Source: Allorhizobium ampelinum S4
GTDB lineage: Bacteria > Pseudomonadota > Alphaproteobacteria > Rhizobiales > Rhizobiaceae
Assembly: GCF_000016285.1 (NCBI RefSeq)
Contig: NC_011982.1
Location: 194,825 to 258,824, forward strand
Reading direction: 5' to 3'
Length of the DNA stretch: 64,000 nt
The position numbers and the translations under genes are program-made. This document shows, piece after piece, positions 1 to 8,207 of the stretch. Numbering within the stretch: position 1 is the stretch's first letter; every line of letters begins with the position of its first letter. The notes beneath the pieces are model-generated. The model was not told the DNA's origin and made no database searches. It worked only from the letters and a program-made list of their open reading frames with translations.

Positions 1-966
1 GTGCAGGTCTCCCTTCAGGCAGGGAACGACGTGACCGATCGCCTCATCCAGTCGCCTGACAATGTGCGGATACGACTCGGCGGTCAGCCTCAAATAGTAG
101 GCGGTGTCTGCGATGGAGTAGTGCCCCATGTAGGTCTGCAGGATCGGCAACATCGCGCCGACGTCCTTGCCGGTAGCGAACCAATTCCGCAGGTTATGGA
201 CCGCAAATGAGTGCCTAAAATCGTGGACGCGCGGTCCGTGGCCGCGACCACCGTGACTGATGCGTGCCTGCCATAGAAACCGGCGGAAATTATTGTAAAC
301 GTTTGAAAGCCTCAGGCGCTGACCGCGTCTGCCAGGGAAGAACCACTCATGCCCCATCCAGTCGAACTGGGCATGATAGTGCGCCAACCGAACACGAATC
401 GGCTCGGACACAGGAATCTGACGGTCTTTGCCGCCCTTGGCGTCGCGGATCAGCAAAACCCCTGTCGCCAGATCAACATCCTCGACGCGCAACAAGCGGG
501 CTTCGGAGCAGCGCAGACCGCAGGCGTAGATCGTCCTGAACAGGACCGGCATTACCAGGTGCCGCAGCGGCACATCGCTGCAGTAATGGCAGCGATCCGT
601 CTGGGCGAAGAAGGCGGCCAGTTCCTCGTCGGAATAAATGTGCGGAATGTAGGCCGCAGGCCGACGTAACACGCCTGTCGGAAGCACATAGGCTGCAACG
701 TCGTGGAGTATCAGCCATCGAGCTAAATGCCTCACCGGCGAAGTCAGCCCCTGCAGGGTTGCTGGCGTGACTGCTCGCTTTTGCGCCGCCTCGATCCAAG
801 CATTGGCAGAAACTTCGGTGATGGTCTCCAATCCGGGAAACTGGTTGCGTGTGAACGCAACAAACCGGTAGAGAACAGCCTCCTCGACTTCGTATTTATA
901 ACCGACCGTACGCTTCTGGGCGACCATCGCCTCGACGGCATCGATCATTGTCAGAGGCGCGCTCAT
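1..966 (-). CDS. Tyrosine recombinase, second of a tandem set, cut by the window edge
   Basis: This minus-strand reading frame starts at an ATG at 966 and runs open past base 1, so about 322 codons are visible and the C-terminal end is missing. It shows phage-integrase-type catalytic motifs: a first arginine in CGLRCSEARL, the H-x-x-R box in HDFRHSFAVHN, and a G-H then Y in MGHYSIADTAYYLR. Its start overlaps the stop of the upstream recombinase (TGATG), so the two are translationally coupled. Tandem overlapping recombinases of this kind are the hallmark of RIT (recombinase in trio) elements; a third gene would lie left of the window. The family call is firm; the RIT assignment is inference. 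Confidence 0.8.
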   Translation of the reverse strand, partial: MSAPLTMIDAVEAMVAQKRTVGYKYEVEEAVLYRFVAFTRNQFPGLETITEVSANAWIEAAQKRAVTPATLQGLTSPVRHLARWLILHDVAAYVLPTGVLRRPAAYIPHIYSDEELAAFFAQTDRCHYCSDVPLRHLVMPVLFRTIYACGLRCSEARLLRVEDVDLATGVLLIRDAKGGKDRQIPVSEPIRVRLAHYHAQFDWMGHEWFFPGRRGQRLRLSNVYNNFRRFLWQARISHGGRGHGPRVHDFRHSFAVHNLRNWFATGKDVGAMLPILQTYMGHYSIADTAYYLRLTAESYPHIVRRLDEAIGHVVPCLKGDLH

Positions 967-2208
967 CACAGAACCTCCTCGGAAGTGGCGTCAGGGTTGA
1001 GTGCGCACTGACGCAGCAGCCCCAGTGATGTCTTCAAATAAACGCCCGTCGTGCCCACCGACTGATGTCCAAGAATGTCGGCGATCTCTTCGATCGGCGT
1101 TCCACCTTCCATCAATCGGGTCGCCAACGTGTGCCGCAGCGAATGCATGCCGTGGCGACGGTGGTCGCTTAGTGTCACACGCGCCACTCGTGCGTGTTTG
1201 CACAGGATCTGGTGCAGATGATCCTGGTCAGAAAACGGCCCAACCGGCGTGGTATGGCGCAAGAACACCTGCCGACAATCGGTAGACGGTCGGCCATGAC
1301 GGATGTAGTTGATTATCGCCCAGCCAACGTCTTTCAATAGCGGCAGTTGTATGCGGTGCCCGGTCTTGGTCTGCCTCACCCAGAGCCGATTGCCCGGCCA
1401 GTCGAAATCATCCAATTCCAGACGCTTGACGTCGATGCTCCGCAGACCGAGCCGCGTGACCAACGTAATAATCGCGTAGTCCCTTTTGCCGCTGGGATTG
1501 CCTTGATCGATGGCATCCAAAATCCTGGCCACATCGGCGGGATCCCACACCGATGGAACTCTGGCATGCTTGCTGGACTTCACCGCCGGGACAGCCTTCA
1601 ATACGTCGGCATTGACCTGCCCCTGGCGCTCCGCGTATCTGAGAAAAGAGCGGACCGCGCACAGCTTTTGTTCGACCGTCTTTGCTTGGTATCCGGACAA
1701 GGTGGCAACAAACGCCTCGACTGTTCTGGCATCGCATTCAGTAAGTCGGCCGCGCGTGTCCACAAACGAAAGAAACTCTCCGGCCAGCGTCCCATACGTG
1801 CGCACCGTCGAAACTGCACAACCCTCGGCACGTAACGCGGCCTGGAATTTACCGATCAGCTCAGCCTGATGGGCTGCGAGCTTATCGCCCCGGCGATCAT
1901 AGCGACGCAACACAGCGCCGTGAGCCACAAAGTCTCCCAGCATCTGAGCGACCCGAAACAAATAGACGTCCGTCTGCCGGGAGCGTGCCTGATTGCTCCT
2001 TCGCAAAAAAATCGCATGCGGCGTCGACCCACGCCATCGCGATCTCCAGGCTGAACTCCTCGACTCCCAGATCCGCGAAAAATGTTTCCAAGCGACGCCA
2101 ACACTGGCGATACCAGATCATCGTCGAGTCTTTATACCCAAGACGCAGCAACTCGCGATCCAGGTCAACAACCAATGCAGATAAAGCCACCATCACCAAT
2201 ATCTCCAA
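966..2208 (-). pseudogene. Tyrosine recombinase, first of the tandem set, broken by a one-base frameshift
   Basis: The N-terminal part (from the ATG at 2208, about 76 codons) and the catalytic part (ending at 966) lie in different frames. They join smoothly as ...SGT-L-RQTDVYLF... if one base is removed from the CCC run at 1979-1981 (GGG on the plus strand). The catalytic part keeps R (GLRSID), H-x-x-R (HSLRHTLATRL), GH (ILGHQSVG) and Y (GVYLK). Repaired, the protein would be about 413 residues, normal for a tyrosine recombinase with an N-terminal SAM-like DNA-binding domain. The downstream recombinase gene overlaps its stop. A sequencing error in the C run is the main alternative to a real lesion. 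Confidence 0.75.
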
Positions 2209-2255
2209 TCACAGGCCCGACACCGTGCCAGGCCAGGTGATCAATTTATCGGTGA

Positions 2256-3029
2256 TTATGCGCAGTGTTTACGTGCAGGAGCCCAACAAAACCGCCCCTG
2301 CAACCAAGCACTGTGCATTTTACAGCGCTGGTCATAAGGGGGTTTATGGTCAGCGGACCATAAACCCCCTTGCGGAACACCCTCGCTGGAGGCCGTGAAC
2401 AGGCCACGATCAATGTGCCCTGCCTTCAGGAACCGCCAGAGAAGATCGACGAACCGCCCGTCTTGCACCCGTCGCCGCACACATCTCAGAAGCAGCCGAT
2501 GATGGACCGTGTCGAAGTAGCTGGCCAGATCACCTTCGATGATCCAGCGGCCCCTCGTCGTGTCGGCTCCATCCTGAAGCTGTATCCTTACGGTGCGGAC
2601 GGCATGATGCACGTTCCGTTCCGACCGGAAGCCGTAGGATAAGCGATGGAAATCGCTCTCCCAGATCGGCCCCATGGCCATCAACATGGCGCGTTGAACG
2701 ATGCGATCCGTCAGGGTCGGAATATCCAGTGGTCGTAGCTTGCCGTTTGGTTTCGGGATATAGATGCGCTTGACCGGCTGGGGGCGATAACTCTCCTCCA
2801 GCAGGCTTGTCCGCAGGTCGTCCAGATGCTGGTCCAGTTTGACCTGCAGTCGTTGCTTATCCATTCCGTCGATACCCGGCGTTCGTGCGCCACTCGACGC
2901 AAGAACCATCCGAGCGGTCTCGGCAAGCCATTCCCGATTGGCAATCAACCGAAGAAGCCGATCAAACCTCCGGTTCGGATCGCTCTCGGCCCATGTTGCG
3001 AGCTTGTGCTGCATTTCGCTGATTATCAA
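2256..3029 (-). pseudogene. ltrA: Group II intron reverse transcriptase/maturase, C-terminally truncated
   Basis: The N-terminal half of an intron-encoded protein is clear: GIDGMDKQRLQ, RPQPVKRIYIPKPNGKLRPL, IPTLTDRIVQRAMLMAM, SYGFRSERNVHHAV, IEGDLASYFDTVHH and EGVPQGG (reverse-transcriptase blocks 1 to 4). The match ends at VPQGG, just before the expected PLSPLLAN and YADD blocks; the last 36 or so residues are read-through into the RIT-like element. Without the YADD active site, the maturase domain and the 3' ribozyme domains, the intron cannot splice or move by itself. The gene lies inside the intron whose 5' end is at 3669. Confidence 0.85.
2336..2371. repeat. Perfect 16-bp inverted repeat with 4-base loop at a mobile-element edge
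   Basis: Arms AAGGGGGTTTATGGTC (2336-2351) and GACCATAAACCCCCTT (2356-2371) are exact reverse complements around AGCG. The outer arm merges with the reverse-transcriptase codons for PQGG, so part of it may be target sequence. There is no T-run following it as in an intrinsic terminator, and its place at a junction suggests an element terminus. Confidence 0.7.
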
Positions 3030-3669
3030 AGGTCTTCACCTCGCTTGGTCAGATGGTTTGCACTTCAAGCAGTTTGAACTGTTCCCCTTCGCCACGTGGC
3101 AGGCTTTCCCTGCCACGGACTACTACGAGAACTCCGCCAACATGATGGACATCAGGGTCAACTCCCTTGCGACGCAATACTTTCGTTGTCATTCCATCAT
3201 GCCTTCCCTCGTTCATATGCTGGACGTCAGCGTATTGGTGAGGCTGCCGGTCGCAGTCTTTTCCCTTGCGTTCCGCAAGTCGATGCCGATGTCATGGTCT
3301 GGCTGCATTCTCCCCATGACCCCATACGGGCGACCTACATATACGACCGTATTCGGATGCCGCCGACTTACGTGTCAGGCAGCTTCATCAGCATTCCACC
3401 TGTTAAGCCGTGTAGGCGGAGGCGACATTTCAGCCCTCAGATGCGGGTTACCGGTTCGTGTTCCTCAACCTTCCAATACTATAGCCTCGGGAACCATCTC
3501 GGCGTAACGACTTCGCCTCAATCCCCTTTACCTGCGGGCTACGTCACCCTGCCAGTTGACAGCAGGTCACCGCCGCTTGGGCTCATGCCCCCATACAGCA
3601 GGCAAATCTTCGAAACCTCCTTTCTCTTTGCATTCCAGTCATATGCCTCCCCGATTGGGGCGAGGCGCA
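2372..3669 (-). mobile_element. Group II intron fragment inserted in an IS3-family orfB
   Basis: The intron runs from its 5' end (3669) through its RNA domains into the maturase gene and is cut off at about 2372 by the RIT-like element. It interrupts orfB immediately after the DFTY codons. Group II introns that home into insertion sequences are well known in rhizobia; here the same strategy is seen, followed by secondary damage. Confidence 0.75.
3030..3669 (-). ncRNA. 5' ribozyme part of a bacterial group II intron
   Basis: On the minus strand the segment begins GTGCGCCTCGCCCC followed by a complementary GGGGAGGC, the typical start of a bacterial group II intron. It continues without a plausible coding frame, rich in short pairings, up to the maturase start near 3029. 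The boundary at 3669 coincides exactly with the point where the IS3 orfB stops matching its family, which is strong evidence for the insertion site. Domains V and VI, which would follow the maturase gene, are absent because the intron is truncated. Confidence 0.7.
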
Positions 3670-4091
3670 CCATACGTAAAATCGGAAAGCCACAGCCTGT
3701 TTGGCGCGGGAGCCTTGAACTGACGGTTGACGTGATCGAGCGGGCATGGAGCGCCCTTGTCGGACACGGTGGTTTTGACAGGCTTGCCGCGAATGATGCC
3801 TTGCAAGCCCATCGTTCTCATCAGCCGAGCGACGGTGCATCGAGCGACATCGAAGCCTTCTCGCTGTAACTGCCGCCAGATTTTCCGCACACCATATACC
3901 CTGAAGTTCTCGTCAAACACGCGGTGTATCTCGATCTTCATGCTCATGTCGCTGCGAACGCGGACCGGCAGGCGATCCACGTTTGTGCGCTTGGCGACGG
4001 TGTCGTAATAGGTGGATGGGGCAATCGGCAGCAGTTTGCAGATCGGCTCGACCCCGAGCACCGAACGATGTTCATCGATGAAGGAAATCAT
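3670..4091 (-). pseudogene. IS3-family transposase OrfB, N-terminal part only
   Basis: Starts [19 protein letters not shown] and shows the usual IS3 orfB N-terminal region: STYYD, then the HTH_21-like stretch with FRVYGVRKIWRQL, then APAPNRLWLSDFTY where the first catalytic aspartate of the DDE core (D in SDFTY) lies. It stops there because the group II intron follows. The other two catalytic residues are missing, so no active transposase can be made. It overlaps orfA by four bases in a different frame, as expected for an element that normally makes an OrfAB fusion by frameshifting. Confidence 0.85.
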
Positions 4092-4417
4092 CGCTTCAGT
4101 GGGCGGTCGAGCTCCGCCTGGGCGAAATAAGCAGATGCCTTGCGCAAAATCTCGTTGGCCTGACGAAGCTCGCGGTTCTCCCGCTCAAGAGCCTTCATCT
4201 TCTCAACCACATCGCTCCGCAATCCAGCCCGCTTACCAGTATCCACCTCAGCCTTTTTGACCCACTCATGGAGTGTATGCGGCGCACAGCCTATTTTGGC
4301 CGCTATCGATGAGATCGCGGCCCAACGGGACGGATGTTCGGCTTCATGGTCCAAAACAAGCCGCACCGCTCGGGCCCGAACTTCAGATGAAAATTTGTTT
4401 GTTGTCTTGCTTGTCAT
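4088..4417 (-). CDS. IS3-family OrfA (DNA-binding helix-turn-helix protein)
   Basis: A 109-residue protein with an N-terminal helix-turn-helix ([27 protein letters not shown]) and a C-terminal leucine-zipper-like stretch ([21 protein letters not shown]), the classic OrfA layout. The same sequence, identical through residue 88, recurs at 15032. It is intact, but its orfB partner is broken. Confidence 0.85.
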   Translation of the reverse strand: MTSKTTNKFSSEVRARAVRLVLDHEAEHPSRWAAISSIAAKIGCAPHTLHEWVKKAEVDTGKRAGLRSDVVEKMKALERENRELRQANEILRKASAYFAQAELDRPLKR

Positions 4418-4497
4418 GGCTCCACTTTCTCACGAGTTGGAGCCTCCGGTAAACACGGGGCGGTTCAATGCCTTGGGCCTATGCCGCCCGCATAAAG

Positions 4498-4546
4498 GCC
4501 TCACAATGAGCTCGTCAGATACTCGTCGGTGAGCTCATCGTGAGGC
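4498..4546. repeat. Inverted repeat beside the IS3 end
   Basis: Arms GCCTCACAATGAGCTC (4498-4513) and GAGCTCATCGTGAGGC (4531-4546) pair with one mismatch around a 17-base loop. It lies between the IS3 terminus and IS66-like debris. It could be an element end or a hairpin; no flanking gene makes a terminator role obvious. Confidence 0.55.
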
Positions 4547-4589
4547 CCCAAAGGCAAAACTATCAAGCCGCTGCAACTGAAAAATCAAT

Positions 4590-4763
4590 GGGGCGCAGAC
4601 GCCGCATACGGTGTAATCCTGTTGTGGATCGAGGCCGAAAAGCTCAAGGGCCTTGATCCGGAAGCCTACCTGCAGGAGGTCCTCAACCGCTCGCCGATCA
4701 TAACATCAACCGGATTGACGGGCTCTTAACGTGGAACGTGCAAGATCCGTTAGAAATGGCCTG
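4590..4763 (+). pseudogene. IS66-family TnpC transposase, C-terminal remnant
   Basis: The plus strand encodes EAEKLKGLDPEAYLQEVLNR and then, one frame over, a stretch like INRIDGLLTWN. IS66 TnpC proteins end with a closely similar arrangement (GLDPEAYL...HPINRIDELLPWN). A frameshift separates the two pieces and the rest of the gene is gone. It lies just outside the left border of T-DNA 1. Confidence 0.5.
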
Positions 4764-4898
4764 ACCGGACGCTTACTTTAAACGCTCAGCCCGATGTGAC
4801 ACTCAATGCCGGAGAATAGGCGAGCGCTTTTATCCGGCACTCTCGCGCCGACGCGATTGGCACGCGAGCGATCGTCATTGCCGCGGTGACAACGGCGG

Positions 4899-4923
4899 CG
4901 GCAGGATATATTTAGTTGTAAAA
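4899..4923 (+). other. T-DNA 1 left border repeat
   Basis: CGGCAGGATATAT followed by five variable bases and TGTAAAA. This matches the Ti border consensus TGGCAGGATATAT-N5-TGTAAAC except for the first and last base. VirD2 nicks such repeats between the third and fourth base of the bottom strand. It is read in the same direction as the right border at 8125 and faces the 6b and opine synthase genes. Confidence 0.85.
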
Positions 4924-5499
4924 AAATCAGACGTACTTTCAGTAGTTGCTACCGCCCTCAGAAATTTGATTTTGAAAAAACATACCTGCTTCTAAGATTA
5001 TCACTTACTGAATGATGCCCAATGTCAGTGTATATTACAATCGACTTGCGCAATTTTCCAAGATCAAGCACGCAATTTTTGAAATTGCTTGTCAGTTCTC
5101 TGAAGAATTCTGATCACTCCATGATTTCCGCTGATTGATTGGGTGTCCCTTGGACCTAATTGCTGCACATTTTTGACTTTACTAGCGGGCGGCCGAATCT
5201 GTTCACACTGCGGCGTGCTTGATTTGAGCCTTTTGCCAAAGGGCGGTGCTGACGCTGTCACTGACATTCGAACCGCGTGGCCCCCGAAGAATTGTCTTGA
5301 GCAACACGTCGCTTTCTCAACTGACGCCGTCAAAGTCTTTGGGTAAGGGCGTATCCAAAAGAATCAAAAGTGCGCTGAGACATTGTCAACTAGGACGGCG
5401 ATGCATGAAATCAGGGCGATGATTGAGCTAGTATCATGGAAAGTCACACTGCTCCGTAGTCTTCTTGCGAAATGCCCAACTCTTGCGTTGGCACACTTC
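4924..5499. other. Gene-free left part of T-DNA 1
   Basis: About 575 bases between the left border and the 6b TATA box. Short open frames exist on both strands but none matches a T-DNA gene that I recognise, and none has a convincing plant-type start context. It may be a worn remnant of an earlier gene. Confidence 0.5.
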
Positions 5500-5507
5500 T
5501 ATAAATA
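5500..5507 (+). promoter_or_regulatory. Plant-type TATA box of 6b
   Basis: TATAAATA lies 46 bases before the ATG at 5553. Its position rules out the more upstream ATG at 5514 as the main start, because that would lie ahead of or at the transcription start. Confidence 0.6.
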
Positions 5508-5552
5508 CGTCGGATGAACCGTGGTGCTATCTCAAGGCATTTCGACATTGCT

Positions 5553-6173
5553 ATGGCGGTACCGAGATGGGCTGTTCGTGACCTAACTCAAATATCGAGT
5601 GCTCGGGAACTCTCACTTCGCTTGGAGCAGGCCCGCAACGATTTCCGGGCCACGGTAGGATCAATCTGTTACTTCAACGCTTCGGCGCGTACTCCTGGTC
5701 AATTTGACGATGAATATATAATGACCGATCAATCTTTGACTTACGTTTATGCTGATGGAGTGACTGCCCAAAGCTGCGCTATGAACCGCCTTCTACCCTC
5801 CAGTTCAAGTAATTTCGGCGCTGCGGCAACAGCCATCCCCCCGTGGCTGTTGGATCCGCCGCGGTTGAACCGCCTCCTTCGAGAGGGAACTGACGAAGGG
5901 GGCCTAGTCAATTACTATGAGGGCCCACATAAAAACGCATTCTTTCTCGCTATCATGCGAAGCTGCATATTCGTACGTCCTGGCGCTGATGAGATCAATG
6001 GTGTATCTTACGACTTCTTTGCAAGAAGTGGCAACTACACCGAACAAGCAGAAGAGGAAGAGGAAGAGGAAGAGGAAGAGGAAGAGGAAGAAGTGCTAGA
6101 CCGAGAGTTTCAGTTGGGCAATCTAGTCAGCTATCCGATCATCGCTTGGGGCTCATGTCCTAATTCTGCTTAA
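5553..6173 (+). CDS. 6b: Oncoprotein 6b (plast family)
   Basis: The 206-residue protein follows the 6b pattern throughout: WAVRDLTQI near the start, LEQARNDF, FDDEYI, SSSSNFGAAATAIPPWLL, GGLVNYYEGPHKNAFFLAIM, YDFFARSGNYTE, an acidic run and the terminal block GNLVSYPIIAWGSC. 6b proteins are made in the transformed plant cell, act partly in the nucleus, and cause enations and hormone-independent growth; histone and transcription-factor binding through the acidic part has been reported. Here the acidic part is a pure run of 14 glutamates. The start at 5553 gives the family's usual N terminus and sits correctly below a TATA box. An AATAAA signal at 6297 may serve polyadenylation. Confidence 0.92.
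   Translation: MAVPRWAVRDLTQISSARELSLRLEQARNDFRATVGSICYFNASARTPGQFDDEYIMTDQSLTYVYADGVTAQSCAMNRLLPSSSSNFGAAATAIPPWLLDPPRLNRLLREGTDEGGLVNYYEGPHKNAFFLAIMRSCIFVRPGADEINGVSYDFFARSGNYTEQAEEEEEEEEEEEEEEVLDREFQLGNLVSYPIIAWGSCPNSA
6051..6092 (+). repeat. GAAGAG microsatellite inside 6b
   Basis: Seven tandem 6-base units (six GAAGAG, last GAAGAA) encode 14 consecutive glutamates. Other 6b genes have a mixed Asp/Glu region here, so slippage has probably made it uniform and length-variable in frame. Confidence 0.85.
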
Positions 6174-6712
6174 CCTCTCGCTTGGTGGGGATGGGCCTCC
6201 ATTTCAGTTGCCGTAGGCCTGCCTATCTGCAAAATTTGCCAAGAATATTTACTGCTCTCTACTATTAAAGCGTACAACATCACTTTTATATAGTTAAATA
6301 AAACTTGTACGCAGTGTGTCAATTGTGATTTCGGTTGGTTGTGTCATGTAGTTTTCTGGTGTAAGTGCGACATATTATTGTTGCCAGTAATTTAATATGC
6401 ATGTTTTATAAACGTTATTATGTTCTTGTTGGCGTATCTGATATTTATTCGCGCTAAGTGAAATTTAGAAGCATTAATATCGATTGTTGGTGTATTTTTT
6501 CGTTTATTTATTTTTTAAGTTATTTAAAAACAAATTTTTCCGTGAATTTCAACTAAGGAAATACAGCATATTTTACAATATCACATATTATACAGTGGCG
6601 CCGGGCATGCCAGACCTTATTCAAGCCTCTCACAAGACAAGAAATAAAAACACACGCTGGATGCTTCAGTGCATCATAATATATTACATCAGATCAAGCT
6701 GGAAGACGGGTT
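6174..6712. other. AT-rich spacer of T-DNA 1 with a remnant of the ipt 3' end
   Basis: Immediately after the 6b stop codon the sequence becomes a close match to the last codons and 3' flank of the ipt gene of T-DNA 3 (27475 onward): CTCGCTTG...GGTGGGGA...CCTCCATTTCAG in both. The likeness continues through AATAAA (6297) to the end of the opine synthase gene. No gene is present. The junction shows that 6b was joined to a module that once followed ipt. Confidence 0.7.
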
Positions 6713-7795
6713 TCAGTTTCCATTGAGCGCGTCGACAATACGATATGGGTTAGCGCCACCTAAGTTCATTGAGGCAAGAGTCCTGCCAGTCATAAAGAGG
6801 TCCTCGTAGAGAACGTTCCCGGCCTCCTTTATGACAGACTTCATCGCTGGAACCTGCACTCCGGCCACTTCTGCTATCTGAACCCAGAGCACCATGATGT
6901 GTTTGACATCTTCAGTTAAGTAGCGGTGATGCATTGTTGTGGGTGTCCCGACTTCAGCATAACCTTCGTAGGTCTCAAAGAATTCCTTCCACTCGGTGGC
7001 CTGGCCGCCATACCACTTTTTAGAATATGTGAAACCTGTTTCGGACTCGAGGCCGAGCGCCGCAATAATCTCGAGGCGTTCATTGTCTAATTCCTGAACA
7101 CGCTCGATGGCTGCCGGAACAAACTCCCTGTAGAATTTAGGTAGAGGGCTCATACCATTTTCAATCGCATCTTTCGCCACCAGGATCCCTGGAGGATGCA
7201 CAACCGGATTGGTATTTGAGAAAAATATGGAGGCAGCATCCTTGTACCACTGCAGTCGGTTTGGGAAAAGGGCCTCAAAACGACTTGTGAGATCGTTGCT
7301 CAGAAGGCTTGTTGCGGCAACCTCGAAGCAGGCTTTCACGCCAAGCATATGAACGCGTTCGCCGATACGGCGGCAGGCGTAGGGCGACGTTGTTGATTCA
7401 ATAACAGCAACGGGTGAATGGCTTGGGAACAAGATATTCTTACAAGTCAGGGAAGTTGCACTACCTGGCAACGCGATGAGCACAGTTTCGCTCAGATCGA
7501 ACTTCACCAACTCGCGCAGAATTCCCTCCTGCGCCAGAGTCGGTACCGTTAGAAAAATGAACTCAGCGTCCAAGATTGCCGCTTCAAGATCATCCTCCAA
7601 CTGGGGAGTAAAAGCGCCTTCATAGTCGGGGCCGACCAGCTCCAAGGTTCCGATACCCCTGACTTCATTGAAATTTCTTCGGTTGGTGGTTGGTGCCCAG
7701 ATAACAGCTGTGACTTCCTCGTTGAGCCTTCGAGCGATGTCTCCAGCAAACGTTAGAGCAAGGTTCCCCGCACCGAGAATTGCTACTTTGGACAT
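6713..7795 (-). CDS. Opine synthase of the octopine synthase family
   Basis: 360 residues, full length for the family, with the N-terminal dinucleotide-binding motif [20 protein letters not shown] and the family's signature stretches [51 protein letters not shown] and [12 protein letters not shown]. Such enzymes reductively join an amino acid to a 2-oxo acid with NAD(P)H in the plant cell. The closest relatives by memory are octopine synthase and vitopine (heliopine) synthase; sequence alone does not settle which amino acid is used. It is driven by a plant-type promoter (TATA at 7851-7857, ocs-like enhancer at 8069-8084) next to the right border, the standard position. A decayed paralogue lies at 28029-28962. 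Confidence 0.9.
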   Translation of the reverse strand: MSKVAILGAGNLALTFAGDIARRLNEEVTAVIWAPTTNRRNFNEVRGIGTLELVGPDYEGAFTPQLEDDLEAAILDAEFIFLTVPTLAQEGILRELVKFDLSETVLIALPGSATSLTCKNILFPSHSPVAVIESTTSPYACRRIGERVHMLGVKACFEVAATSLLSNDLTSRFEALFPNRLQWYKDAASIFFSNTNPVVHPPGILVAKDAIENGMSPLPKFYREFVPAAIERVQELDNERLEIIAALGLESETGFTYSKKWYGGQATEWKEFFETYEGYAEVGTPTTMHHRYLTEDVKHIMVLWVQIAEVAGVQVPAMKSVIKEAGNVLYEDLFMTGRTLASMNLGGANPYRIVDALNGN

Positions 7796-7850
7796 TGTGA
7801 GATTGGTTTTGAAGAAGTTTTGAGGTGAGGGTTCCCTCGTTCTTTGGCCC

Positions 7851-7857
7851 TTAAATA
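7851..7857 (-). promoter_or_regulatory. Plant-type TATA box of the opine synthase gene
   Basis: TATTTAA on the minus strand, 56-62 bases before the ATG at 7795. The equivalent TATTTAA is conserved at 29011-29017 in front of the broken copy in T-DNA 3. Confidence 0.6.
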
Positions 7858-8068
7858 GGGAGAAGGGGGGTGGGTCCCTTCAAGTTGCCAGCACAGCTGT
7901 GTTGAATTTCTCGGATAGATAGGTCACTGCGTACGTAGGAAGCTTGAATTTCATGCCTTCAATTATTTATCTGCTGAGCGCAGTTGATGAAAAAATGGAC
8001 CCGAGAAAGCGATGTTGGACACGCGGCGTCCTTAACTACCTATCATTACGGGTTAGGTGCTTAGATGT

Positions 8069-8084
8069 ACGTAAGCGCCTACGC
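8069..8084. promoter_or_regulatory. ocs-type enhancer element
   Basis: ACGTAAGCGCCTACGC matches 14 of 16 bases of the palindromic octopine synthase enhancer ACGTAAGCGCTTACGT, which plant bZIP factors bind. It lies about 210 bases upstream of the probable TATA box, comparable to the position in other opine synthase promoters. Confidence 0.75.
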
Positions 8085-8124
8085 ACGTTTACCGTTACGT
8101 TATTTGGCTGTAAGCAGTGACGTA

Positions 8125-8149
8125 TGACAGGATTTATCGTTATGTCATG
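8125..8149 (+). other. T-DNA 1 right border repeat (variant)
   Basis: TGACAGGATTTAT, five variable bases, then TGTCATG. The left half fits the consensus with one change (T for A at position 10); the last seven bases deviate from TGTAAAC. The same kind of 3' half (GTCA) is seen at both other right borders of this window. It lies just beyond the opine synthase promoter. Confidence 0.8.
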
Positions 8150-8207
8150 TTCGTTAATTCGTGCATTCATATAATAGTTTGCATGTATCTAAGCTGTTGA
8201 CGATGCG

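Larger units (their letters stand above)
1..2371 (-). mobile_element. RIT-like recombinase element, partial, inserted in a group II intron
   Basis: Two overlapping minus-strand tyrosine recombinases lie directly beside the point where the neighbouring group II intron reverse transcriptase stops matching its family (after residues VPQGG, near 2372). A perfect 16-bp inverted repeat marks this edge. Same-strand overlapping integrases that carry terminal repeats fit RIT elements. Only one end is in the window, so element length and target duplication cannot be seen. Confidence 0.5.
3670..4467 (-). mobile_element. IS3-family element, copy A, interrupted by a group II intron
   Basis: The outer end is defined by the sequence TGAACCGCCCCGTGTTTACC (minus strand, ending at 4467), which is repeated exactly at the start of copy B (14982). 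orfA is complete; orfB is cut. The far end of the element is not in the window or was lost with the truncated intron. Confidence 0.75.
4899..8149 (+). mobile_element. T-DNA 1 (3.25 kb): 6b and opine synthase
   Basis: The segment is enclosed by direct border repeats and carries two genes with plant-type signals: 6b (plus) and an octopine-synthase-like gene (minus) that converge. The non-coding parts are AT-rich, as is usual for T-DNA, unlike the GC-rich plasmid around it. The right half (from 6174) is a diverged copy of the right half of T-DNA 3. Confidence 0.85.

Noticed and set aside
2336..2371. Intrinsic terminator of the recombinase operon
   Set aside because: The hairpin is at the upstream edge of the recombinase genes, lacks a U-tract and coincides with an element junction.
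2256..3029. Retron or diversity-generating reverse transcriptase
   Set aside because: The motifs (RIYIPKPNGKLRPL, SYGFRSERN) and the GTGCGCC-initiated RNA upstream fit a group II intron; no retron RNA or template/variable repeats are visible.
4924..5346. Possible extra T-DNA gene near the left border of T-DNA 1
   Set aside because: Short frames on both strands lack recognisable motifs or plant promoter signals.
5514..5552. 6b start at the first ATG (5514)
   Set aside because: It is only seven bases past the TATA box and adds residues absent from the family; 5553 gives the normal N terminus.
6713..7795. Specific label of octopine, vitopine or other opine synthase
   Set aside because: Family membership is clear but the substrate cannot be decided from motifs alone; an alignment tree or enzyme assay is required.
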